The notes: a model not told the origin generated them from the letters alone. A DNA stretch of 6,632 nucleotides from Bacteriovorax stolpii (GCA_945862475.1 CAMAYW010000139.1:1-6632), one strand, 5' to 3'. Counted from the first letter of the stretch, positions 1-6,179 are shown. Made by a program: numbers and translations.

Positions 1-40
1 TAACAAAATATCTTCTTTTATATCCAATCTCAACCTCACA

Positions 41-74
41 AAGAAAACCCCCAGATAGGAATATACCTGGGGGT
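41..74 (-). terminator. Rho-independent terminator of the 76-aa gene
   Basis: A perfect 8-bp stem (47-54 pairing with 67-74, ACCCCCAG against CTGGGGGT, five G:C pairs in a row) encloses a 12-base loop. Read on the minus strand it is followed directly by TTTCTTT. It lies about 30 bases past the stop codon of the minus-strand gene at 103-333. On the plus strand the stem is followed by AATTTAAATA, not a T-run, so the orientation is minus. Confidence 0.8.
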
Positions 75-102
75 AATTTAAATACAGAAATTAACTTGGG
101 AT

Positions 103-333
103 TTAAGCGGCTTTTGACGTCGGAACAACTTCATCAATCAAATTAGAAATCACATCATCTGATAAACCATCATACTGGGCAGCCTTACAGATAACTCTCA
201 ATTTAGAATTCAACTTACCAATATCCATTCTTGTTTTGTGATCTGTTTCAGACTCAAGGATCGCTTCGTGAATAAGGTCTCTGTACTGACAAACAAGAGC
301 TTCCTGAAAAGTTTCAATGTTACGAACGTTCAA
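103..333 (-). CDS. Small protein of unknown function (76 aa)
   Basis: I do not recognise the family. The product is a soluble, probably mostly helical 76-residue protein with no signal peptide or membrane segment. It has an acidic N-terminal half (EAILESETD), a basic centre (KLNSKLRVICKAA) and an acidic C-terminal stretch (SDDVISNLIDEVV). Reality as a gene is supported by its setting. The start is TTG, because no ATG lies upstream before the in-frame stop at 367-369 and a strong GGGAGG Shine-Dalgarno (339-344) sits 5 bases before the TTG. A sigma70-like promoter (373-401) lies just upstream and a convincing terminator (41-74) follows. It is therefore a monocistronic unit diverging from the moxR operon. 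The first internal ATG (near 228) would remove half the protein and has no comparable ribosome site. It could be a small regulatory or adaptor protein, but nothing in the sequence shows a function. Confidence 0.75.
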   Translation of the reverse strand: MNVRNIETFQEALVCQYRDLIHEAILESETDHKTRMDIGKLNSKLRVICKAAQYDGLSDDVISNLIDEVVPTSKAA

Positions 334-338
334 ACGGG

Positions 339-344
339 CCTCCC
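339..344 (-). promoter_or_regulatory. Strong Shine-Dalgarno deciding a TTG start
   Basis: Minus-strand GGGAGG lies 5 bases before the TTG codon at 331-333. It is the strongest ribosome site seen in this window and is the reason for choosing the TTG over the internal ATG. Confidence 0.75.
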
Positions 345-372
345 AGTTAAACCAATAAGTGCTTATCTAGCC

Positions 373-401
373 ATTTTAAGCCCAATATATTTCCGAGTGA
401 A
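373..401 (-). promoter_or_regulatory. Sigma70-like promoter of the 76-aa gene
   Basis: On the minus strand TTCACT (396-401, 4 of 6 to consensus) is separated by 17 bases from TAAAAT (373-378, 5 of 6). Transcription would begin near 366, leaving a leader of about 33 bases that contains the GGGAGG ribosome site. The motif match is good for an AT-rich region, but AT-rich DNA yields such matches by chance fairly often. Confidence 0.45.
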
Positions 402-423
402 ATATTTTACTCCGCTAATACGT

Positions 424-465
424 AATCAATAACTTGGGTACCATTTTGTTAAACAATTATTGATT
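424..465. repeat. 9-bp inverted repeat in the divergent intergenic region
   Basis: AATCAATAA (424-432) and its exact reverse complement TTATTGATT (457-465) are separated by 24 bases. They lie between the two divergent promoter candidates, so they could be half-sites of a regulator or a looping pair. The sequence is AT-rich and chance occurrence is possible. The rest of the 334-526 gap holds only the promoter candidates and a ribosome site; I see no gene in it. Confidence 0.35.
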
Positions 466-488
466 TATTTAAGATCGCTTTTAAAAAT

Positions 489-516
489 ATGACAAAAATT
501 ATTGGCATGATAACAT
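489..516 (+). promoter_or_regulatory. Candidate promoter of the moxR operon
   Basis: ATGACA (489-494, 5 of 6 to the -35 consensus) lies 16 bases before TAACAT (511-516, 4 of 6). Transcription would begin near 523, only a few bases ahead of the ATG at 527. No Shine-Dalgarno is visible before that ATG, which fits a very short or absent leader. TAACATCA also occurs twice in tandem (511-518 and 520-527), so the exact -10 box is uncertain. Confidence 0.3.
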
Positions 517-526
517 CACTAACATC

Positions 527-1447
527 ATGAAAAACTTAGATTCTTTACTCCTTCAAGGCGAAACATTCATCCCTGGAAATAAATCCCAATTAAAACTTGG
601 ATTAATCGCTCTTTTGTTAAATAGAAATGTTTTAATTGAAGACGTTCCTGGTATGGGTAAAACAACGCTTGTTAAGTTTTTTGCTAGAGTGACCGGCCTC
701 GATTTTCGAAGGATTCAGTTTACCAGTGATTTATTACCATCAGATATTTTAGGCATTTCAATTTTTCATAAAGAAACTGAAAAATTTGTTTTTAATCCAG
801 GTCCCATTTTTGGCGAGTTGATTTTAGCAGATGAACTGAATAGGGGAACACCGAAGACTCAAAGTGCCCTACTCCAGGCCATGGAAGAAAAAAATATTAC
901 GATCGATGGTGTGACCCACTCACTTCCAGAAAGGTTTTCTGTGTTTGCAACACAAAATCCTCGTGGCCAGTACGGGACCTATCCCCTACCGGAATCCCAG
1001 CTCGATCGTTTCTTATTTAAATTTTCAATGGGCCATTTAAATAAAGAGGAGGAGGTTTCACTCCTCGCGTCTGGTTCAAGACTTGAAAAGCTTGGCCAGC
1101 TAGAAGCTTTTGTTTCAAAAAGTGAGTTAAAAACTTGGCAAGAAACAATACGTACAATCACAGTATCAAACATGCTATTAAACTATGTTGCTGAAGTTCT
1201 TCAATCATCTCGCAAATTAGAAGACTGTAATGGTTTAAGTCCAAGAGCAGGGTTAGATTTGATTGAAGCCTCAAGAGCTTGGGCGTTTTTTGAAAAACGC
1301 GATTATGTGATTCCAGATGATGTTCAGTCAGTTTTCCCGTTTGTTGCTGGGCATAGAATGTTTTCTCAGCATTCCTTTAATGCCCATATGGAATATTCAA
1401 AATCTAAAGAATTCATTCAAAGTGTTACTTTTGTTAAGTCAAAATGA
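527..1447 (+). CDS. moxR: MoxR-family AAA+ ATPase
   Basis: The product is a cytoplasmic AAA+ ATPase of the MoxR family (306 aa, normal length), regarded as a chaperone that activates or assembles partner proteins encoded beside it. Key elements are readable. Walker A is VPGMGKTT with K45 and T46, and Walker B is LILADE with D102/E103, followed by the family signature NRGTPKTQSALLQAMEE (105-121). Sensor 1 is ATQNP with N144, a candidate arginine finger is R161 in QLDRF, and sensor 2 is SPRA with R240. The C-terminal lid covers about 200-295. The signature carries G107 where most members have alanine. This is the first gene of a three-gene operon; its stop codon overlaps the DUF58 start in an ATGA. 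No clear Shine-Dalgarno precedes the ATG. The family assignment is secure, but the client protein is inferred only from the neighbours. The symbol is a family name, not proof of orthology to methanol-oxidation MoxR. Confidence 0.95.
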   Translation: MKNLDSLLLQGETFIPGNKSQLKLGLIALLLNRNVLIEDVPGMGKTTLVKFFARVTGLDFRRIQFTSDLLPSDILGISIFHKETEKFVFNPGPIFGELILADELNRGTPKTQSALLQAMEEKNITIDGVTHSLPERFSVFATQNPRGQYGTYPLPESQLDRFLFKFSMGHLNKEEEVSLLASGSRLEKLGQLEAFVSKSELKTWQETIRTITVSNMLLNYVAEVLQSSRKLEDCNGLSPRAGLDLIEASRAWAFFEKRDYVIPDDVQSVFPFVAGHRMFSQHSFNAHMEYSKSKEFIQSVTFVKSK

Positions 1448-2346
1448 AATTACCTATTTGGGTCTTAAACCAGTTTAAAAAAAAATCTCGCATTTATATA
1501 ATTCCAACTCGGATGGGTGGCTATCTAAATGGGCTCATCTTTTTGATGTTTTTACTCGCAGTTGGTTACAATAATAATTTGCTCCTCATTTTTACGCTTT
1601 TACTTTTTGGATTTAATCTCATTTGGTTAATTCAAACTCATCTGCATCTTAATCATTTAAAAATGGAAAGTATTTTGATGGATAATGGCCATGCGAGTGA
1701 ACCCATCTTTACAACGGTCTTTTGGAAAAAAATACCTGACGGCCCCCATGAATGGGAATTGAGTTTTGAACAACAAAATGGCGATTCCCACAAGGTGAAA
1801 TGTATTAATCATCAAGAGTCTAGATATGAAGGAACGATTATTCTTCCTAATCGTGGGGTTTGGAAGTTTAGTCATATTCGAATAAAGACTAAGAAGCCCT
1901 TTGGGCTCTATAGTGTATGGATCTATTATAAAGTGAATTTAACCTGTTTTGTTTATCCAGAGAAACTTAAAACAGTTCCACCTTTCGAAAAAAATCACTC
2001 TTTTATCGAAGGAGAAAATCAAGGCGTTCAAATTGGTAGCCATGATGTTTGGAATCTTTCTCCTTATCAGGATGGAGAATCTCGAAAAATTAGTTGGAAA
2101 CATTACGCCCGATCGGGAGAGCTCGTCATTAAAGAGGGACAGGAATTAACTAAATCTATGGCCCATTTTAAGCTCCATGGCTTACAAAACAACAAAGAGT
2201 TTACTTTATCTAAAATTGCTACCCAGATGATTCAATGTCATCGAACAGATATTGCATTCACTTTAGAGACTTCCACTAAAAAGTTTGGTCCTGGTTCAGA
2301 TCAAAAGTATTTGTCAGATTGTTTGAAGGAGCTCTCTCAATGTTAG
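1444..2346 (+). CDS. DUF58 membrane protein
   Basis: This 300-aa DUF58-family protein is the usual companion of MoxR ATPases. After a short basic N-terminus, the conserved PTRMG (21-25) leads into two hydrophobic segments (about 28-42 and 46-63) separated by YNNNLL, as in the DUF58 type that starts with PTRxG and YxNNL. The remainder should be a soluble domain. The family core lies at about residues 205-235 (LSPYQDGESRKISWKHYARS, then GELVIKEG). It matches the known RPYxxGDxxRxIxWKxxARxGELxVRE pattern, with serine for the first arginine and E for the D after GD. DUF58 domains are distantly related to von Willebrand A folds, and their molecular role is unknown. The start overlaps moxR by 4 bases (ATGA) and has no Shine-Dalgarno of its own, which suggests translational coupling. 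Its stop overlaps the transglutaminase start. Confidence 0.92.
   Translation: MKLPIWVLNQFKKKSRIYIIPTRMGGYLNGLIFLMFLLAVGYNNNLLLIFTLLLFGFNLIWLIQTHLHLNHLKMESILMDNGHASEPIFTTVFWKKIPDGPHEWELSFEQQNGDSHKVKCINHQESRYEGTIILPNRGVWKFSHIRIKTKKPFGLYSVWIYYKVNLTCFVYPEKLKTVPPFEKNHSFIEGENQGVQIGSHDVWNLSPYQDGESRKISWKHYARSGELVIKEGQELTKSMAHFKLHGLQNNKEFTLSKIATQMIQCHRTDIAFTLETSTKKFGPGSDQKYLSDCLKELSQC
2326..2331 (+). promoter_or_regulatory. Shine-Dalgarno fixing the transglutaminase start at ATG 2340
   Basis: AAGGAG lies inside the 3' end of the DUF58 gene, 8 bases before ATG 2340. A longer reading frame could open at TTG 2319, but that codon is upstream of this ribosome site and has none of its own, so the ATG is preferred. 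Confidence 0.75.
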
Positions 2347-4211
2347 CTTCTCTTCATAAGCAAAATTTAATTTTACTCATTTTTGCCATTCTTTTAATGG
2401 AAGTTCTTACTGGTGTGACTCTTGCCTTTGTCGGAGTTGGCATTTTTATTGCCACATTTAACTTAAAAACAAATAAACTAATTCGCAATGCCGTCGCAGT
2501 CCTCGTTTTCTCATCATATTGGTTTAAATATGGAAAGATCATTGATCCTGAAATTGGTCTTAATTTTTTAACTTCAATCATTGTTTTAAAGATTTTAGAG
2601 AAAGAAACAGTTCGAGATAAATACATGATCTTTTTCGGATTGTTACTTTTAATCTCAGCGGGATCACTCTTTGAAAAAACGTTATCTTATGTTTTCTTTT
2701 TTGCGATCAGTTTTTTATTACTTATCCGAGATTTTTATTCATTTCTAGATAAGAAATGGAAAATGAAGGACTTTCTTTACGCCCTCGTTTGGATAGCTCC
2801 TTTAAGTGCCTTGCTGTTTATTTTAACCCCTAGACTTATTGAACCTATCCCTTTTGAACAGAATACGACCGCACCTGGAGAAGTGGGATATACAACAGAT
2901 GTCAATATTTCACAGATTGGTTCTTTGGAATCAAATCAGACGACCGTTTTTAATGTTGTCACTTCTAGAGTTCTTTCTCAGAAAGAACTCTACTGGAGAG
3001 GAAATACTCTTACGTATACAGATGGTTGGAATTGGAAAGAAACGGCTTCAGATAAAGAAGACGCTCAAGAAACTTTTATTCCGAAAGAAAATATCATTCT
3101 CGCCAATAACGAAGTTAAACAATCTTTTCGATTGTCGACGAAGTTAGATTATTTTATTTCACTCGATACTCCTAAATCCGTCACTTTTGGTGATCATTTC
3201 TTCCATTCAGAGGGAGGAAGAAAGACTTTTCCACAGCAAAGTTGGGGTTGGGTAAATCGCTATGAATCCATAAGTGAGTTATTCGGCAATATTGACCAGA
3301 AAGAGGTGCACTCACATTATTTAAATGTCACTCTTCCCAAAAAAACAAAAGCAAGAATTTCATCGATGTTTAATGGTTCAAGTATAAAAGAATTAGAAAG
3401 CTCCATAAAATCTTATTTCCAAAACCAGGGGTTCGTTTATTCAATGTCTCCTGGAATCTCGCCTCACTTACTTTCATTTTTTGAAACGAAGAAAGGATTT
3501 TGTTCACATTATGCATCTGCTACGGCAATCATTTTAAGAATTAAGGGAATTCCGGCGAGACTCGTATCTGGTTTCATGGGCGGGAGTTACAATCGTTTTG
3601 CGAATTATTATCTTATCACTCAAAATGATGCCCATGTTTGGGTTGAGGCCTTCGAGAATGGAAAATGGTCTAGAATTGATCCCACTGATTGGGTTGCGCC
3701 TGAAAGATTAGATCTTGGGGGCGCCCTTTATATGGAGTCTGTAGGAAATAACTTACTTAGTGGAAATAGTTTATTCAGAGTTCCTAGGTTCATGAGTGAG
3801 TTGAAGTTATGGTTTAGACAATGGGATTTCTTATTTTATAGTTGGCTTGAGAATATGGACTATCATTCTCAATCAAGTTGGCTTAAGCGCTTTAAAATAA
3901 AAAGAGAATGGCTTTTTTCAATCATCCCATTTTCTCTGGTAGTCTTCATGCTTCTTTATATGTTTTTTCAGCATATAAAAAACAGAAGACAAGCTGATTC
4001 TGTTTATCAGGAAATTTGGCAACTTTTTTACTCAAAGATGAATACCAGGGGAGTAAAGCTTTCCACCATTAGCTTAGAGGATTCATCAGAGTTAATAAGA
4101 AATTTAAATGATCAGGCCGTAACGAAAGTCTGGGAAAAGTTAATTGCTTTTAGTTTTAGAAACGAACATGAGTCTATCAGTGAACTTAAAAAATTGATTA
4201 GAAAAATTTAG
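2340..4211 (+). CDS. TgpA-like transmembrane transglutaminase-family protein
   Basis: This membrane protein of 623 aa (from ATG 2340) has the TgpA layout: an N-terminal bundle of about six or seven hydrophobic helices (about 9-164), a large non-cytoplasmic region, a transglutaminase-like core, one membrane helix (about 524-545), and a cytoplasmic DUF4129-like tail. The catalytic triad is visible as Cys388 in GFCSHYAS, His432 in DAHVWVE and Asp447 in IDPTDW. The family motifs GIPARLVSGF and YWRGNTLTYTDGW are also present. All three residues are intact, so an active papain-like amidase, protease or transglutaminase acting in the periplasm is expected, but the substrate is unknown. In Pseudomonas aeruginosa TgpA is reported essential; equivalence here is not shown. 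It is the last gene of the moxR operon, starting 7 bases inside DUF58, with its stop overlapping the convergent microprotein gene by 4 bases. No terminator was seen just beyond its stop. Confidence 0.93.
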   Translation: MLASLHKQNLILLIFAILLMEVLTGVTLAFVGVGIFIATFNLKTNKLIRNAVAVLVFSSYWFKYGKIIDPEIGLNFLTSIIVLKILEKETVRDKYMIFFGLLLLISAGSLFEKTLSYVFFFAISFLLLIRDFYSFLDKKWKMKDFLYALVWIAPLSALLFILTPRLIEPIPFEQNTTAPGEVGYTTDVNISQIGSLESNQTTVFNVVTSRVLSQKELYWRGNTLTYTDGWNWKETASDKEDAQETFIPKENIILANNEVKQSFRLSTKLDYFISLDTPKSVTFGDHFFHSEGGRKTFPQQSWGWVNRYESISELFGNIDQKEVHSHYLNVTLPKKTKARISSMFNGSSIKELESSIKSYFQNQGFVYSMSPGISPHLLSFFETKKGFCSHYASATAIILRIKGIPARLVSGFMGGSYNRFANYYLITQNDAHVWVEAFENGKWSRIDPTDWVAPERLDLGGALYMESVGNNLLSGNSLFRVPRFMSELKLWFRQWDFLFYSWLENMDYHSQSSWLKRFKIKREWLFSIIPFSLVVFMLLYMFFQHIKNRRQADSVYQEIWQLFYSKMNTRGVKLSTISLEDSSELIRNLNDQAVTKVWEKLIAFSFRNEHESISELKKLIRKI

Positions 4212-4384
4212 TCGACGACTTTAAAATCAGCATCAATTGTACGTGATCTATTTCCTGAATTCATTGGTTGTTTTTTTTCATTTTGGTGTTCATTTTGGAT
4301 TTTTTTCATCACCCGATACATTTCAATGAATCTCTTAATGAAATAGATGGAGAATAAAACGATTATAATTTTCAAAAGTCTCAT
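4208..4384 (-). CDS. 58-aa single-pass membrane microprotein
   Basis: This short gene fills a stretch that would otherwise look like a 216-base gap. The reading frame runs ATG 4384 to TAA 4208. The product starts with a basic-flanked hydrophobic segment (MRLLKIIIVLFSIYFIKRF, about residues 4-16) that should insert as one membrane helix. It continues as a polar, Q/N/E/K-rich linker (27-40) and ends in an acidic tail, TIDADFKVVD. The charge pattern and clean layout of anchor, linker and tail look like a real small membrane protein. I do not recognise a named family; small anchors with a similar DADF/VVD-type tail occur in other bacteria, and this resemblance is only an impression. It lies 43 bases after the stop of the receiver/PilZ-like gene on the same strand, so it may be co-transcribed, but it has its own promoter-like element (4391-4419) and no Shine-Dalgarno. 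Its stop overlaps the convergent transglutaminase gene by 4 bases. Confidence 0.65.
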   Translation of the reverse strand: MRLLKIIIVLFSIYFIKRFIEMYRVMKKIQNEHQNEKKQPMNSGNRSRTIDADFKVVD

Positions 4385-4390
4385 GGATTA

Positions 4391-4419
4391 AACATAATTC
4401 TTCAATGGTCAGATGACAA
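4391..4419 (-). promoter_or_regulatory. Promoter-like element of the 58-aa gene, apparently leaderless
   Basis: On the minus strand TTGTCA (4414-4419, 5 of 6) and TATGTT (4391-4396, 4 of 6) are separated by exactly 17 bases. The ATG (4384) begins 6 bases after the -10 box, where transcription would normally start. No Shine-Dalgarno precedes the ATG. The element fits wholly between the upstream gene's stop (4428) and this start. Confidence 0.45.
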
Positions 4420-4427
4420 GTGAAGGG

Positions 4428-6164
4428 CTAAGTATTCTTGGGAGGAGTTTCTGCGTTAGGGATGGCCTCAGAAGGCTTCTGCGCCTCGTCCTTAGTTGGA
4501 GCTGGAGCTGCTTGAGGTTTTGATTCCTTCTCTCCATCCCCTGCTGCGGCTTTTTGGGCCTCTTCTAAGGCCTTCTTGGCCGCCTCTTCTCTTTCAACTT
4601 TTTTCGCTACATTAAGTTTAAGATACTCGTCGGTTTCTGCCTGGAGTTGCGCATCATGATCTCTAAAGAAAACAGAATTAACAAAACGTCTGAGTTGTTT
4701 TTTGTCCTCCTCTCCAACAGAGTGAATGAGGCCATAAAACTCTGGTGCCTTACTTTGACCTTTTGAAGGTTGAACATTCACAAACATTTCAATCGGTGTT
4801 GTGAAATGAATATTTGAGCCAATTGGAAGAGGTGCTTCTGTTTGAAAGACCATATCTATTTCTGAGATTTTCGTCAGAGTAACATTAAACGTGATTTCTG
4901 CAATAGATGCATTATGAGTTTTTCTTAGAAAAATTTTCGGAATATTAGATTTCGTTTTTGCAAGACCCTGCTCAAGCTTTTTATCAAAGATCTCCGCCAT
5001 CCTTACAAGTAACTCAACTGAAATTTCACTCTCAGTTGTCATAATATTTGTATAATTAAATGTTTCCTTCACTTCTTTTGATGGAATTTTTGAATTAAAA
5101 ACGATCACAAATGGACTTTTATCCTGATATCTTTCGTTTAAGGTTTGAGTTAGTGTTTTAAGTTGATCGACGGTATTTTTTGATTCTTTTGCATCCGGCT
5201 TATCCAGTGAGTAAGCGATTACCTGAGGCTCGAGTCGATCTAATTCAAAATTGATGTCTTTAAGAAACGGAATGCAACGGATGGTATAAGCATTTTTATC
5301 TGTTCTTGGCTGATCATGATAGAAATGAAACTCAGGATCAACAATGAGAACTTTTGCCTTTTTCTCAAGTGACAAAGTTGTATTTGATGAAAGCCAATTA
5401 GCGAGCATCTTTTTATGATGCTTAACTTGATGTAAACGATACTCTTTTCTTTCTTCAACATCTTTAGGCGCAACTCCGTCAGGAGGAAGATATTGATCCA
5501 TAAAATGGAATTCAGCATCTGCCGAAAGTTTAAAATGATAAAAAAGATTTTTAGGCGAAACTTTTTGAATAAAAAATTCTCTTGAAGGAACAACCTTTTT
5601 TTTAGTCCAATGATGGTTCATTCTAATTTGATCACCATCTTTTAATGGATAATCAGTTTCAATATGAAGACCCGTTTCATAGATGAATCCAATCTTAACA
5701 GGTAATCCTGCTTCAAAGTCATCTTTGAGATCTGCATTTGCAAACCCATGTTCAGCAATCTCTGTCGGTGAAATGATTTTTGAGACACCAAAAACGACAT
5801 CAAATGTTTCTGGACTCTTGATGTACGCAAGATTAATACCCGTGATAAGACTCTCTTTTAAGACCTCTGGTGGCGAGAGGTAGTCTACTAATCCAACTAG
5901 GACTGGATTATGCTCCATGTTTGCGCGGGCAAGAATCCTGGCAAGGTGAATGTAGTCTTGGGAATTTTTAGAGAGATCAATAAAAACGCAGGCGGCTTTA
6001 TTTTTATAAACTTTTAAAAAGAGCGATTGAATTTTTTTTTCATCTGACTCATAAAAACGTTGAAAATCAATAACGAACTTTGTGTGACGTTTGAATTCTC
6101 CGACGATCGCTCTGAAATAAGCTTCATCATCGCCAAAATAGTAAAACAAAAGTTTACCTTCCAT
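4428..6164 (-). CDS. Tandem receiver/PilZ-like regulatory protein (578 aa)
   Basis: I do not recognise a named gene. The protein reads as two repeats of a receiver-like domain followed by a PilZ-like barrel. REC1 (about 4-130) keeps an acidic pair D12/D13, a D63 at the end of a predicted strand (CVFIDLS) in the phosphoacceptor place, and K116 before S-P, so it may be phosphorylated. PilZ-like 1 (about 150-220) contains YETGLHIETDYPLKDGDQI, recalling the DxSxxGL...PLxxG pattern but with D and S lost. REC2 (about 268-395) starts KVLIVDPE but has A/Y instead of the phosphoacceptor (VIAYS) and lacks the late lysine, so it looks inactive. PilZ-like 2 (about 408-500) shows KISEID...TEAPLPIGSNIHF, again degenerate. 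A charged A/E/K/P-rich tail (about 508-578) ends the protein. There is no signal peptide or membrane segment. The likely role is a cytoplasmic signalling adaptor. Domain calls are from pattern reading, not a search. The start ATG 6164 has no Shine-Dalgarno. Confidence 0.9.
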   Translation of the reverse strand: MEGKLLFYYFGDDEAYFRAIVGEFKRHTKFVIDFQRFYESDEKKIQSLFLKVYKNKAACVFIDLSKNSQDYIHLARILARANMEHNPVLVGLVDYLSPPEVLKESLITGINLAYIKSPETFDVVFGVSKIISPTEIAEHGFANADLKDDFEAGLPVKIGFIYETGLHIETDYPLKDGDQIRMNHHWTKKKVVPSREFFIQKVSPKNLFYHFKLSADAEFHFMDQYLPPDGVAPKDVEERKEYRLHQVKHHKKMLANWLSSNTTLSLEKKAKVLIVDPEFHFYHDQPRTDKNAYTIRCIPFLKDINFELDRLEPQVIAYSLDKPDAKESKNTVDQLKTLTQTLNERYQDKSPFVIVFNSKIPSKEVKETFNYTNIMTTESEISVELLVRMAEIFDKKLEQGLAKTKSNIPKIFLRKTHNASIAEITFNVTLTKISEIDMVFQTEAPLPIGSNIHFTTPIEMFVNVQPSKGQSKAPEFYGLIHSVGEEDKKQLRRFVNSVFFRDHDAQLQAETDEYLKLNVAKKVEREEAAKKALEEAQKAAAGDGEKESKPQAAPAPTKDEAQKPSEAIPNAETPPKNT

Positions 6165-6170
6165 ACTTTG

Positions 6171-6179
6171 ATTATAGCA
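6171..6179 (-). promoter_or_regulatory. Extended -10 promoter of the receiver/PilZ-like gene, apparently leaderless
   Basis: The minus strand reads TGCTATAAT, a perfect extended -10 (TGn plus TATAAT, the hexamer at 6171-6176). No good -35 hexamer lies 16-18 bases upstream, which extended -10 promoters tolerate. The hexamer ends 6 bases before ATG 6164, so transcription should start at or next to the A of the start codon. The intervening CAAAGT offers no Shine-Dalgarno. It lies in the 37-base gap after the TrmK-like gene. Confidence 0.6.

Noticed and set aside
1..40. Possible end of a further gene at the left edge
   Set aside because: No frame there is long enough or shows recognisable protein, and the left flank is outside the window; I see nothing supportable in these bases beyond the terminator's tail.
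238..432. Plus-strand open frame of 64 codons across the 76-aa gene and its upstream region
   Set aside because: It is antisense to a gene with full expression signals, has no ribosome site and runs through the promoter region.
979..1173. Minus-strand frame of 64 codons inside moxR
   Set aside because: It is a shadow of conserved MoxR coding sequence and has no independent signals.
1949..2149. Plus-strand alternative frame inside the DUF58 gene
   Set aside because: It overlaps the conserved DUF58 core in another frame and the product has no protein-like pattern.
2839..3147. Plus-strand 102-codon alternative frame inside the transglutaminase gene
   Set aside because: It lies wholly within a gene with an intact catalytic core and family motifs; the alternative product looks random.
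4211..4216. GTCGAC palindrome next to the convergent stops
   Set aside because: A 6-base palindrome is too short for a terminator or binding-site claim and is part of the microprotein's last codons.
5240..5593. Minus-strand 117-codon alternative frame in the receiver/PilZ-like gene
   Set aside because: It is rich in F/I/L/K, as expected from shifted reading of AT-rich coding DNA, and the main frame is continuous.
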